From: Helianthus annuus
Lineage: Eukaryota > Streptophyta > Magnoliopsida > Asterales > Asteraceae
DNA: 64,000 nt
Assembly (NCBI RefSeq): GCF_002127325.2
Contig: NC_035444.2
Coordinates: 87,266,286-87,330,285, forward strand
Direction of reading: 5' to 3'
Made by a program: the position numbers and the translations under genes. The notes under the pieces are model-generated. The model was not told where the DNA came from. It did not search any database and saw only the letters and a program-made list of their open reading frames with translations. Shown here in pieces: positions 44,317 to 56,851 of the stretch. Every line of letters starts with the position of its first letter. Position 1 is the stretch's first letter.

Positions 44317-45569
44317 TGTATAACAACCCTCCTAATATCCTTAATAACCCTTATATGTCCTAAAATACGCCCCGTATACGAAAAACGTGCCCGAAATACC
44401 TTTATTTTTACAAAAATCAAATAAAACGAAATCTGGTGAGTCCTCGCGGGGGGCGACCCAGATAAGCAAAGGAGTCGCGGGCCGCGACCCAGTGCCACCA
44501 GGCCGCACCCGGTCCCGCCACATGTCGTGATGCGTATCGAGGCTAGTCGTTGAGTCAGCAAAGCTAGAACCTAGCCTAGATTCCTCGCGGGCCCCGAAGG
44601 ACTTGGCCAGGTTGGCCGCGGGCTGCGAACCGCCATCAGATCAGCCCTATAAATTGGGCGTTCGAGCTCAGAAGTCAGTCGCTCAAATTTCTTTTCTTCT
44701 CTCGATATAATAGCAATAATACTCGGGTATTATACCCCTAAATAGCGAAGCTCTGCCTCATTGTAAGTATTATAATCCCCGGTTATGTATTAGTGACTCT
44801 GCCCGATTGATCTAGAGCTCCGTAACGCATGTCAAGGCTCTGCCTGACTCAGTCGTTGGAGTTTTGTCTCGGGGGAGGGTATAGCTAATGTAAATTGGAT
44901 TATCTTACTAACACGTGTGCATTGTTTAATTTAATAGATTATAACCAGGAAGTCACCAGGAATTATCTAAAACAGCAATGTGAGTTATTCCCCTTTTTGT
45001 AAACTGTTTTTACAAAACCTCAATTGTTTTTATTTGAAATTTAATAGTGATTGAGTATTTGCGATTCTACAATTACTGTAGGTATGTTGGGGTTTTGTAT
45101 ACATTACTTGTTACTACACTGTGAGTAGTAGCATGACCACAAGTCAGGATTGACAGTACCGTGGGTGGTAATTTGAAAGATGTAAACAAATCTAATTGCG
45201 GATGCCCTCAATACTGTAAAATGATAAAATTGTTTTGATTAAACTGGGATTAACTCGCCAGTATTTCTTGCTGATAAAACTTTTTAAAACGCGTTTCAGG
45301 TAACAAAATGTGAAAGCCAAATACAAGTCAGCTGGAGAACACTGAAGGCTTGGAAAAGTGGCTATAAAAGTTACCTAAACAAGAAAGAAGTTTTATTCCA
45401 ATAAATTAGGGTTTATCGCTATAAACTTGTTGTAATAGAAACTTGGGTTTTTCCCATGTATTTATTAAATATAGAAGTTGGTGTTTCACTCTAATAAACT
45501 ATTTCCTAACTACGGTCCTGATGTAATTTCCGCAGCCAAACTAATCAACACCGATACCACTGATACTGT
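44317..45569 (+). repeat. Gypsy element 4, 5' LTR, first part
   Basis: Starts TGTATAACAACCCTCCTAAT; the exact start is inferred from the TG and from the style of related LTRs. A GC-rich zone (44440-44640) has arms such as TCGCGG/CCGCGA around one base (about 44475) and several GCGGG words, unlike the AT-rich surroundings. The LTR resumes after the insertion at 55661 with CCTCGCGGCCGCCC. Confidence 0.7.
45565..45569. other. Target-site duplication of element 3, left copy (ACTGT)
   Basis: ACTGT at 45565-45569 and at 55656-55660 flank element 3 exactly. Confidence 0.93.
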
Positions 45570-48500
45570 TGTCACACCCCGACCACGTAAAACAACAAAT
45601 CGTGGCGGAAACGTCGGGGAGTGTTGTAACAGAATCATTGTTTCCTAACACATGAAAATTTAAATTTTGTTTTATTGATTAAAAGTAGTTACAATGTCTT
45701 AACAAAAAGAAGAAACATAACATAATTAACTAGTCTTGCGTCTTTTAATGTCACTATGGCCCAAGTCCGCCTAACTGTATCTTGATCAATCCTATGCATC
45801 ATTTCCTGAAACACATGTGAAAATAGGTACGTCGGCATAAAAATGACTGTGAGATACATAGGTTTTATTGATTTAGGATTCATGACTTGTAAGTTTAAAG
45901 AAAATGTTTAATAAAAGTAGTCATGAACCTTGTAAAATGTTTTTGTTTTATAAATCATATAAAAATCAATAAGAAAACAGATGATGTAAAAGAGATATGT
46001 ATGGTTAAGTAAATAACCAAGTAAAAATGAATTTAAATAAAATGTGTTGTTTGTAAAACAATGTTTTGTAAAGATATGTTAATTTGTGTAAAATGTAATA
46101 TGTCAAAATTGAAATGATTTAAATAACACTACGATATGTAATATCATACAAGCACTTATATATAGGAAGTACCAGCGGCGTATCCACCATGCTTGTATCA
46201 TATTACACACGCCTCGTTACTTAAATCACTTACCAAACAAACCACCAATGTAAAAATGTTTATGTATAACTAAATGTAATGTTTTAAACAAATGTTGAAA
46301 TGTTATTGTGTAAACAAATGTGATGTAGAGTGAATAAAAAGCCTTTATTGATTAAAAGCATTTACTCGACCCTATAAGAAAGAAATGTACAAAACAATGC
46401 ATTTGATAAATTATAATCAAAATTTATGTTTTGTAAAATAATGCATGCTTTACTGATACAAACATCTATACGGTATAGTGAAAATGCATACATTCAAGCC
46501 TTGAGCCTGTGGCGATAAACCCTTAAACGAATTAAAGATTTATCTGAGTTATGTTTATCGAATTCGGTCATTCCTTCCATCCAAACATACCTAGGATGTC
46601 AGGAACGGGAGTTGTCAATTCCTATGGTACCACTACCTACTAACGAACAGCGTAGCTAATGTTAATGAATGTATTTTTGAGCCATTTAAACAAACCAAAT
46701 GTCATACCAAAATGTAAGCATGTTTTATGAAAATAATGTACTAGGTATGCAACAAATGAACATACATAGCATGAAATGTAATGTAAAATAATGTACTAGG
46801 TATGCAACAAATGGACATACATAGCATGAAATGAAATGTAAAACAATGTACTAAGTATGCACTAAATGGACATACATAGCATAAAATGAAATGTAAAGCA
46901 ATGTACTAAGTATGCACTAAATGGACATACATAGCATAAAATGTAATGTAAAACGATGTACTAAGTATGCACTAAATGGACATACATAGCATAAAACGTA
47001 ATGTAAAACGATGTACTAAGTATGCACTAAATGGACATACATAGCAAAAACATAATGAAATCATGTACTACTAGTGTACTAATGAACATAGTAAGTATAT
47101 GATATGAAAAACATGAAAGAAGGGTCTATATACTCACTTGGGTTTGCTTAATAGTCCTTAGATAACCACCAAGCAATGCTAGAAAGATCACGGAATCAAA
47201 CGGCACCTAATATAGGTATCTATGTTAATAAACGAACCTAAATCGGAGGATCGGATAAAATGTGGTTTCGTAAACCAAATGAGTGTATGAACTCATGTAA
47301 TATGGTTTAACAAAGTCTACATTCTAAAATGGAACCTATCCTAAGTGCTTACGACCCGTTTAGGTAGCTTATGCTACTTTAACGCGTCGTTCGCGTAAAA
47401 CGCGTTCGGACCCCCTAACTAGTCCTATGACAAGTAAAATATGCCTTATCATGTCTTATATTGTTGCCAAATCAGTTTAGATATCAAAATTTATGTTACA
47501 TATGCTTAAAATGAATTTTGGCGTAAAAAGGCATTTTGGTAATTTACCTAAGGCATATAAACTACCTATCATACAACTAACTAAACGACGTGACCATAAG
47601 GTATAACCTCGGAAGGTTATTCCCTATACAACTATGGTCGTCTAATGTGTTTGGTCGGATCCTAAAGATCGACCAAACGGGTCGGGTTCGAAAGTATAAC
47701 CGTTTAGACCGCTTACCTTACGACCCTACATAAGCACTAAACCTAAAGTGACGAGCTAAACATGTTAAAACATGCTTAACAAGGTTTGAAAACAGGTTTG
47801 GTATCAAAACAAACGGTTTTGATACCTAAAAGTAGTTTGGTTACAAAGTACGCAAGAATACGCATTTTGGCCGAAACTACGACTCGCCACTATGCCTAGA
47901 TAACGTGGTAATCAGTAGGTATAGTCACAAGAGACTAAAACCATCGTGATTACGCTCACGTTATGAAGTTCAAACAAACTTCATGTTGACCATAGACTGT
48001 CAAAGCAGAAAGTCAAACACAGTTTGACTTTCACCCTTAAAACGCGAAAAAGAACGAAAGAGGACTTACAACGAGTCCAAGAATGGAAGTTTTGATCCGA
48101 TTACTCTCAGGTATGAAGTATATAACTTCAACTTAGAGAGCCAAATCAGATCAAAGTGTGAGTTTTGAAGCAAGAGGGTGGGGGTATTTATAGGAAAACC
48201 AAGACCGTTAGGATCGTTCATCGAAAACCGAGCTTCGACCTTGACCTTACATGTGTGCCCATGGTTTTAGAATACCATGGGTACCCCAAAACAAGCCCCT
48301 AGTTTCATTAAAACCTTGTGCAAATGAGGGGAACAGCTGGAACAAGCTGGAAATCAGATTTTCAACTTTGATCCCTTCCTAAGATAACTATGGCAGATTG
48401 TCAATATTGGTCCCTGAATGTGCAAAACATGGTTTTTGATGCATTTTTGACACGTTTAAGCCCCGTTAAACCCATTTAAAGGCTCTAAAATGAAGTTAAA

Positions 48501-49223
48501 GTATAGGGAACATGATACATGCTCAAAAATATCTCAGATGTCGGTTCGTTTGGTCGTACGGTTGCGTTTTTCGGTTAATTATGACGAAACACGAACGAAT
48601 GCGAAAAACGATCCAGATTACGCGACGAATGGAATTTTATAATGCCAATCACTAAAATAAAAATATTTTAATGATTACATAAATTTTTGGATGTCCGGAT
48701 GTATTCAGAACGTAAGATATGCGCGAAAATGCAAACTTATACACTTTTTAACGCTTTTAGTCCCTGAATGACCAAAATGTTTATTTTAGCACACCGAACC
48801 CCTCAAAGTCTATTTCTAAGCTATGTAAAGGATATTTAGGGTATGTTTAACTTATGATCAAGTTCTGGAATGTTCGTTACAGTAAGAATCGGCATACTTT
48901 CGCAGTTTGTCAAAATTAGTCCCTGTAAGCGAATAAACTTGATTTCGACACACCAAACCTTCCAAAACTTATTTCTAAGTTATGTAAAGGTTATTTAAGG
49001 TATGTTAAGCCCGTGTCACTGTTCCGGGGTGTTTGTTGCGTTAAACTGATTATGTTTACGTATCAGCTCGCGTATAACTTCCCAGAAAGCGATTTAGAGC
49101 TCGAAATCGAATAAGAATTGATATGTGCAAACGATACACATATTTATACAAATCCCAAGTATGAAATACAATACTTTATTGATTTGGTATTTGTTTGATG
49201 GCCGTGGAGGCACAAGTGTCACA
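45570..49223 (-). repeat. Element 3, 3' LTR (3654 bp)
   Basis: Starts TGTCACACCCCGACCACGTA and ends GGCACAAGTGTCACA on the plus strand. Contains six 55-bp tandem units of the type AATGTACTAAGTATGCACTA (46735-47047). Relative to the other LTR it has about 375 bp more at 48698-49072 and about 64 bp less near 47110; these two differences account exactly for the length gap between the LTRs. Confidence 0.93.
46735..47047. repeat. Six-unit 55-bp tandem array in element 3 LTR
   Basis: Units start at about 46735, 46790, 46845, 46900, 46955 and 47010, each with ATGTACTA(G/A)GTATGCA and ACATACATAGCAT. The matching array in the other LTR is at about 53476-53788. Confidence 0.92.
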
Positions 49224-51119
49224 GTCTCCAATACTTCAGGAAATTTCGTCCCGAAATTTATTTAGAGAAAACTTGTGAGATCTTGAAACATGAAGTTGAA
49301 GAGATAAAAGAACACTGGTTAAGGTTTTGAACTTCTAGTAACTTTAATAACATTATGCTTGCAATGTAAGAGGGACACTTATATACAAGTATATAAAGAG
49401 TTATTGGTGCGTCCACCGTACCTTCATTACATTGTTCACGTTTCGTTATTGTTGCCACAATAGGTTCTTACACATGATAAATCTTACTGGGGATCTGGTG
49501 CACTGAATTTCATAATTATGTACGCATCCATAATTACATAATTCCTTGCATAGTCCGCACAGTGCATTTTATAATGTGTAGGGGAAAACCAAATGAACAG
49601 ACTTGTGATGAGCGTGACTAGACTACCATAGGGTCCTTTTAATTAAATTGATAAATGATTTAAATAGACTACCAAGGAGTCTGTTCAGCCATATCACCAC
49701 ATGTCATTCTTAACCAGATTCTGAATCAATGTTTTTTACTAGACCACTCAAAGGGTCTCTTTTTGAATTATGGAATGGTACTATAAGATCCAAGGGTCTT
49801 AACTATCACGTAGAAGCCCAATAAGGATTTAAGGTAGTACCTTTTTGAATATCCTACTATGAATCCCTCATATGAAGATATAGAAGATTCTATGAGGATT
49901 TGGATAACGAATATCCAGATTACTCAAAAACACAAAATGCATAAAAGAAAACACATGAACACATAATCACAAATTGTTTATCTTGATCTTCATTTTGTTA
50001 CCATTTTGTTAATTTGTTTTGTTAATTGTGCACATGTATTTAAAGCACACCAGGTATTCAATCCGTGGATTTTGATTGGCACTTTAAATATTTCCAAGAA
50101 TCTAACTATAAAGATAGGAAGATCTTTAAAAGAAAATTCGATTTTGATTATAAGGAATCAAAATGTTCGAATTAAGGGATACAAGGAATCCAATGAAGGA
50201 CTCTGATTTGAATGATAATCATCCACAAGGATCTAATTGTGAAGGTAAGAAGATCCCATATGGATTTTGTGATTGAAAAGCGGGTGGCGTTTCAGAACTT
50301 TGCACTAGACGTGCTTAAGTCGGAATATGAGGTAAAATGCTCATGAAGTTGAGGTGCTAGATATGCCAAGGCGACATATGAAGCAGAGTTTGAAGGTTAA
50401 GTCAATGTATGAGGAAAATGTTTTTGAAAACTATGCATGGGGTTCTTTTTGAAATGTGTTTATTGTTTTTGAAACTTTACATAATACTTTTGAAATCATA
50501 AAGTATGTGTATTAGATAAGTATATTTACAAAATGTTTTAAAATCATGCGAGATGAATTTTGAAATTATGTATAAGGTTTTTGAAAACATGAATGATGCT
50601 TTTGAAATCATGCACTTGATATATTAAGTAAATATACTATGTTAAAAATGTTTCAAACTATATGGAATGTTTTGAAATTATAAAGGTTGTTTTGGAAACT
50701 TATGCTATGCATGTTGTTATGAAAATCAGAACGTAATGGGTATGAGATTGAGGAATACCCTTAGTTATCAAACCAAGGATTTATAGGCACAGATGTGCAA
50801 AAAGCACGATTACTCATAATGTCACTTATTTTCTGTACTTCGTTTCTTAGAATGAAACGAGTACTTAGAAATTTTCAAGGAAATCATGAGCAAACACAAG
50901 AATGGGAGATTCATAAGAGTAGTTTTGTAAAGAACATATTTCCTTGATGCAAGTATCATGGGGAAATGCCATACACACATGTAACTACACTTGTATATCA
51001 GAATTGTGAACAACAATTTATTTATAAACAAAGCAAATTGTTTCAGGGTTCAACAAAAGATAGAAGAGCAAAAGATTCAAATTATTCGATGTAGCAACAT
51101 CTTGTAATCAACCAAATGC
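49224..51119 (-). other. Element 3 interior downstream of gag, no coding recognised
   Basis: On the minus strand this is where pol would lie, but no protease, RT, RNase H or integrase motif is visible. It is AT-rich with recurrent TTTTGAAA(A/T)CAT words (50420-50700). Just inside the 3' LTR a dyad AAATTTCG/CGAAATTT (49241-49259) is present, as in the other gypsy elements. The lack of pol appears to be replacement or deletion rather than point decay. Confidence 0.55.
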
Positions 51120-51731
51120 TTATCCGTGGGTCAGATTTGCATTAGCAAGCTTTGGGCATTTATTCACGAAATGACCCATCTCGCCACAGTTGTAGCATGA
51201 TCCAGGTGGAAAGCGAGCTTGAGCAGGGTTGGCTTGGAGTTGAGTAGCAGCAAGATTTGCAACAGCTTTGTTTTGGATAGCAAAGCGGCACACGTCAACC
51301 AAATGTCCCCATCATCCACAGTGGGTACATTTGAAACATGGTGTTTGATCTGGATGATGACGGTTGCATTTATTGCACAAGGAAGCAGTCCCTAAGTACG
51401 GCTTCTTGGCTGGTGGTGCTGCCACCTGGCTAGGTTCTGCTTGATTTGGTGCAACGACTGGAGAATTCTTTGAAGCTTTACGCTTCCTTGACCTTTTTGA
51501 AGGCTTGGCTTCTGCTTCTTTCGATGCCTCTTGAGTGGCTCCATTATTGAGACGAGACATGGCGATACCTAAATCCACAGACTTCAGGATTACTTCGCCT
51601 ATTCGCTGGGCAAATTTGGCAGTTTGCTCGGACATTTGAGTGTCGCTGCGATGAAGAGACATTCTGGAGGAAGTGAAAGGCATGGCAGGAAACAAGTGAA
51701 ATGTTATTGGATAATCAAAACAGAATGGCAA
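51120..51731 (-). pseudogene. gag: Element 3 gag (nucleocapsid part)
   Basis: The minus-strand frame at 51731-51312 has MSEQTAKFAQRIGEVILKSV, a Lys/Arg-rich stretch (KPSKRSRKRKASKN), and a cysteine-rich run CNKCNRHHPDQTPCFKC that then meets a stop. The next frame down to 51120 contains a CCHC zinc knuckle, CYNCGEMGHFVNKC. The layout (basic linker, Cys-rich HHP finger, knuckle) is that of the C-terminal gag of plant gypsy elements. The capsid core upstream is not recognisable. Confidence 0.75.
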
Positions 51732-52291
51732 TGCATAAAATTGCGATCATTTGTTTGTTACCTAAGGCAAACAAATGAGACGGTGACAAATCAAAGTAAA
51801 CGGGTCATATTAATGTATCACTGAAGACATGCTTGTCTATAAGTGAACACTCACCCCAAGAGTTCCCAGGTAAGAGTGACTGGTCCGATACTGCGGATTT
51901 GTACGAACACTCTAGCCTTAGACAGAAAACTCAGAGTACAGGCATTCACCCTTCCAGTTTGCACGTGTTCACATTATAAGACCCAAACTTTGACGAGATT
52001 TTGAAAATTCGGAAGGCACTAAGCCAAAAACAAATCATCCAAAAGAGTGGGTGATTATTTTCAAAATCGTTTTGAAAACTTAGAGGGTTCAAAACCTAGT
52101 AATCAATCATCCTAGAACAGATGATTGGTTTTCAAAGTGGTTCTGAAATTTATGTTCTTATTGTGGTTGTCGCCTAAGGATAGGTGACGGTATTGTTTTA
52201 AGATCTAAACACAAGTAAACTCGCGTTAGGGTCCTAGGAAGGTTATAGACTAGGTCAAAGCATTACTAATAACCTAATTCCCTATAACCAT
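51732..52291 (-). other. Element 3 leader, no coding recognised
   Basis: Sequence between gag remnants and primer site. It has no recognisable gene. Confidence 0.5.
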
Positions 52292-52305
52292 GAGCTCTGA
52301 TACCA
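52292..52305 (-). other. Primer-binding site of element 3
   Basis: On the minus strand TGGTATCAGAGCTC, complementary to initiator methionine tRNA, 7 nt inside the 5' LTR. Confidence 0.9.
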
Positions 52306-52312
52306 ACTCTTC

Positions 52313-55300
52313 TGTCACACCCCGACCACGTAAAACAACAAATCGTGGCGGAAACGGCGGGGAGTGTTGTAACAGAATCATTGTTTCATAACACATGGAA
52401 ATTTAAATTTTGTTTTATTGATTAAAAGTAGTTACAATGTCTTAACAAACCAAGAAACATAACATAATTAACTAGTCTTGCGTCTTTTAATGTCACTAAA
52501 GCCCAAGTCCGCCTAAGTGTATCTTGATCAATCCTATGCATCATTTCCTGAAACACATGTGAAAATAGGTACGTCAGCATAAAAATGCCTGTGAGATACA
52601 TAGGTTTTATTGATTTAGGATTCATGACTTGTAAGTTTAAAGAAAAAGTTCAATAAAAGTAGTCATGAACCTTGTAAAAAGTTTTTGTTTTATAAATCAT
52701 ATAAAAATCGATAAGGAAACAGATGATATAAAAGAGATATGTATGGTTAAGTAAATAACCAAGTAAAAATAAATTTGTATAAAATGTGTTGTTTGTAAAA
52801 CAATATTTTGTAAAGATATGTAAATTTGTGTAAAATGTAATATGTCAAAATTGAAATGATTTAAATAACGCTACGAGATGTAATATCATACAAGCACTTA
52901 TATATAGGAAGTACCAGCGGTGTGTCCACCATGCTTGTATCATATTACACACGCCCCGTTACTTAAATCACTTACCAAACAAACCACCAATGTAAAAATG
53001 TTTATGTATAACTAAATGTAATGTTTTAAACAAATGTTGAAATGTTATTGTGTAAACAAATGTGATGTAGAGTGAATAAAAAGCCTTTTTTGATTACAAG
53101 CATTTACTCGACCCTATAAGAAAGAAATGTACAAAACAATGCATTTGATAAATTATAATCAAAATTTATGTTTTGTAAAATAATGCATTCTTTACTGATA
53201 CAAACATCTATACGGTATTGTGAAAATGCATACATTCAAGCCTTGAGACTGTGGCGATAAACCCTTAAACGATTTAAAGATTTATCTGAGTTATGTTTAT
53301 CGAATTCGGTCATTCCTTCCATCCAAACATACCTAGGATGTCAGGAATGGGAGTTGTCAATTCCTATGGTACCACTACCTACTAACGAACGGCGCAGCTA
53401 ATGTTAATGAATGTATTTTTGAGCCATTTAAACAAACCAAATGCCATACCAAAATGTAAGTATGTTTTATGAAAATAATGTACTAGGTATGCAACAAATG
53501 AACATAAATAGCATGAAATGTAATGTAAAATAATGTACTAGGTATGCAACAAATGGACATACATAGCATGAAATGAAATGTAAAACAATGTACTAAGTAT
53601 GCACTAAATGGACATACATAGCATAAAATGAAATGTAAAGCAATGTACTAAGTATGCACTAAATGGACATATATAGCATAAAACGTAATGTAAAACGATG
53701 TACTAAGTATGCACTAAATGGACATACATAGCATAAAACGTAATGTAGAACGATGTACTGAGTATGCACTAAATGGACATACATAGCAAAAACATAATGA
53801 AATCATGTACTACTAGTGTACTAATGAACATAGCAAGTATATGATATGAAAAACATGGAAAGCATGAAAGTAACAAGTAGGCACATGTGTTTCACCCCAA
53901 AACGTTTGAAAAACAGTAAAAGAGGGGTCTATGTACTCACTTGGGATTGCTTAATAGTCCTTAGATAACCACCAAGCAATGCTAGAAAGATCACGGAATC
54001 AAACGACACCTAATATAGGTATCTATGTTAATAAACGGACCAAAATCGGAGGATCGGATAAAATATGGTTTCGTAAACCAAACGAGTGTATGAACTCATG
54101 TAATATGGTTTAACAAAGCCTACATTCTAAAATGGAACCTATCCTAAGTGCTTACGACCCGTTTAGGTAGCTTATGCTACTTTAACGCGTCGTTCGCGGA
54201 AAACGCGTTCGGACCGCCTAACTAGTCCTATGACAAGTAAAATATGCCTTATCATGTCTAATATTGTTTCCAAATCAGTTTAGATATCAAAATTTATGTT
54301 ACATATGCTAAAATGAATTTTGGCGTAAAAAGGGCATTTTGGTAATTTACCTAAGACATATAAACTACCTATCATACAACTAACTAAACGACGTGACCAT
54401 AAGGTATAACCTCAGAAGGTTATTCCCTATACAACTATGGTCATCTAATGTGTTTGGTCGGATCCTAAAGATCGACCAAACGGGTTGGGTTCGAAAGTAT
54501 AAGCGGTTGTTTAGACCGCTTACCTTACGACCCTACATAAGCACTAAACCTAAAGTGACGAGCTAAACATGTTAAAACATGCTTAACGAGGTTTGAGAAC
54601 AGGTTTGGTATCAAAATAAACGGTTGTGATACCTAAAAGTAGTTTGGTTACAAAGTACGCAATAATACGCATTTTGGTCGAAACTACGACTCGCCACTAT
54701 GCCTAGATAACGTGGTAATCAGTAGGTATAGTCACAAGAGACTAAAACCATCGTGATTACGCTCACGTTATGAAGTTCAAACGAACTTCATGTTGACCAT
54801 AAACTGGTCAAAGCAGAAAGTCAAACACAGTTTGACTTTCACGCTTAAAACGCGAAAAAGAACGAAAGAGGACTTACAACGGGTCCAAGAATGGAAGTTT
54901 TGATCCGATTACTCTCAGGTATGAAGTGTATAACTTCAACTTAGAGAGCCAAATCAGATCAAAGTGTGAGTTTTGAAGTAAGAGGGTGGGGGTATTTATA
55001 GGAAAACCAAGACCGTTAGGATCGTTCATCGAAAACCGAGCTTCGATCTTGACCTTACATGTGTGCCCATGGTTTTAGAATACCATGGGTACCCCAAAAC
55101 AAGCCCCTAGTTTCATTAAAACCTTGTGCAAATGAGGGGAACAGCTGGAACAAGCTGGAAATCAGATTTTCAACTTTTGTCCCTTCCTAAGATAACTATG
55201 GCAGATTGTCAATATTGGTCCCTGAATGTGCAAAACATGGTTTTTGATGCATTTTTGACACATTTAAGCCTCGTTAATCCCATTTCAAGGTTCTAAAATG

Positions 55301-55655
55301 AAGTTAAAGTATAGGGAACATGATACATGCTCAAAAATATCTCAGATGTCGGTTCGTTTGGTCGTACGGTTGCGTTGTTCGGTTAATTACGATGAAACAA
55401 GAACGAATGCGAAAAACAATCCAAATTACGCGACGAATGGAATTTTATCATGCCAATCACTAAAATAAAATATTTTAATGATTACATAAATTTTTAGATG
55501 TCCGTATAACTTCCCAGAAAGCGATTTAGAGCTCGAAATCGAACAAGAATTGATATGTGCAAACGATACACATATTTATACAAATCCCAAGTATGAAATA
55601 CAATACTTCATTGATTTGGTATTTATTTGATGGCCGTGGAGGCACATGTGTCACA
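52313..55655 (-). repeat. Element 3, 5' LTR (3343 bp)
   Basis: Matches 45570-49223 throughout, with a 375-bp deletion at 55505 (GATGTCCG joined to TATAACTTCCC). It keeps about 64 bp near 53858-53925 that the other copy lacks. It ends GGCACATGTGTCACA and is followed by ACTGT. Confidence 0.93.
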
Positions 55656-55660
55656 ACTGT

Positions 55661-55704
55661 CCTCGCGGCCGCCCACTCCCGGGGTAGGGGTCGGGGTTGC
55701 GACA
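55661..55704 (+). repeat. Gypsy element 4, 5' LTR, last 44 bp
   Basis: Resumes CCTCGCGGCCGCCC after element 3 and ends GGGGTTGCGACA just before the primer site. Confidence 0.8.
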
Positions 55705-55711
55705 GATAAAG

Positions 55712-55723
55712 TGGCATTAGAGC
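55712..55723 (+). other. Primer-binding site of gypsy element 4
   Basis: TGGCATTAGAGC is a diverged tRNA-iMet complement (TGGTATCAGAGC), 7 nt after the LTR end. Confidence 0.75.
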
Positions 55724-55861
55724 TATAGCCCTTGATTTAAGCTACGGAAGTGTTCTGCTGACACCAAAATTTTATCAATTGTGTTAGGAAATAATCTATG
55801 TGATTATGTGTATACATGTACATTATTGTTTTGTGTTATTTGACAATTTGTTAGTTTACAG

Positions 55862-56666
55862 TATGAGTGATCAAGGTACATCTTACGCCTAGAGTCACCT
55901 AGCTATTTCTCCCAAAAGTGAAGGAACTTCCTCACAGCCTACTCCTTCGGGTATTCTGCTGACACTGAAGAGAGAATCTTCATATTTAAGGCGCAATCTG
56001 AAGAACCATTCCCTTCAAAAAAAGAGAGGATGGTTCATTCGGGGAGCACATGAGCGAAGGAAGCGAATGAGAAAATTGCAACGACAAAGGGCATTAGCAG
56101 CAGCCAAAAGAGAAATGAACGCCCAGACCCAAGACATAGTTAATAGACGATTGGCAAATTTTCATATACTAGCCACCACTGCAGCAGATCCAAACCTAGA
56201 CCAGATAATTGCACCACAACCATTGCCACTATTCCCAACCCAACCAATGGAGATAGAACCGAACCAAGGAGACCAAATTCCCATACCAACATTTGACCCA
56301 AACGAGATACCTAGAATCCCAGCACCTAATCCTCTAATGTATGATCCATGGGAGGATGACCATAGGGATTACCAGGAACTCTATCCACAGGGAGAACTGA
56401 TACCAAACCCCATAGCACAATACACCAACCTTAATCCTTTAGACCCATATTGGAATGCCGATCAGTATGTCCAGGAGATACTAGACAACCCGTACCCATA
56501 TGGAGAACCTTTGCCCCAGTACCCTGACCAAATACCCGCACCACTGCCAACCATGAGTGAAGCGAATGTGAAGGAACAACGCACATTTGGTGAGGAATTA
56601 GTTGAAGGAGGAGAGAGGGTAAAACAAATAGGAGGGAAGCTCGTGTGGAAATACGACGAACGATAA
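55862..56666 (+). pseudogene. Gypsy element 4 extra ORF1 upstream of gag
   Basis: From an ATG at 55862 (MSDQGTSYA) the frame runs 268 codons to a TAA at 56664, with a single TAG at 55889; a later ATG at 56067 opens the last 199 codons. The early part is basic (RRNLKKHS, HERRKRMRKLQRQR), the middle is rich in Pro, Asn and Tyr (DPNEIPRIPAPNPLMYDPWE, NPYPYGEPLPQYPDQIPAP), and the end is charged. It has no gag or pol motif and no transmembrane segment. It holds the same place as ORF1 of gypsy element 2 and has a similar composition, but I cannot align the two confidently. Function unknown. Confidence 0.6.
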
Positions 56667-56696
56667 ATGCAATACTAAAACCACCCCTAGCAATAA

Positions 56697-56699
56697 TAC

Positions 56700-56747
<48 letters not shown>
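56697..56747. repeat. (TA)n(TG)n compound microsatellite
   Basis: A TATATA run passes into an uninterrupted TG run of about 30 bp directly after ORF1. Confidence 0.95.
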
Positions 56748-56749
<2 letters not shown>

Positions 56750-56851
56750 TTTGAAAAAAAATCAAATCCACAAAAATAGATAACCTGATACCTATTGATG
56801 CATAACTAATAGTGTGTTTAAATTTCCAGTTGTAGCTTGTAATAGATATAT

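Larger units (their letters stand above)
45570..55655 (-). mobile_element. Element 3: LTR retrotransposon with only gag, 10,086 bp
   Basis: Two very long LTRs (45570-49223 and 52313-55655), a primer site at 52292-52305 and a perfect 5-bp duplication define a complete insertion read on the minus strand. The interior is only about 3.1 kb (49224-52312) and holds gag remnants with two zinc fingers but no recognisable protease, RT or integrase. It therefore needed enzymes in trans, like the gag-only (TR-GAG) class of plant LTR elements. It sits in the 5' LTR of gypsy element 4. Confidence 0.9.

Noticed and set aside
44286..44561. Arg/Gly-rich minus-strand frame
   Set aside because: It falls in the GC-rich part of the LTR of gypsy element 4, where stop codons are rare by composition.
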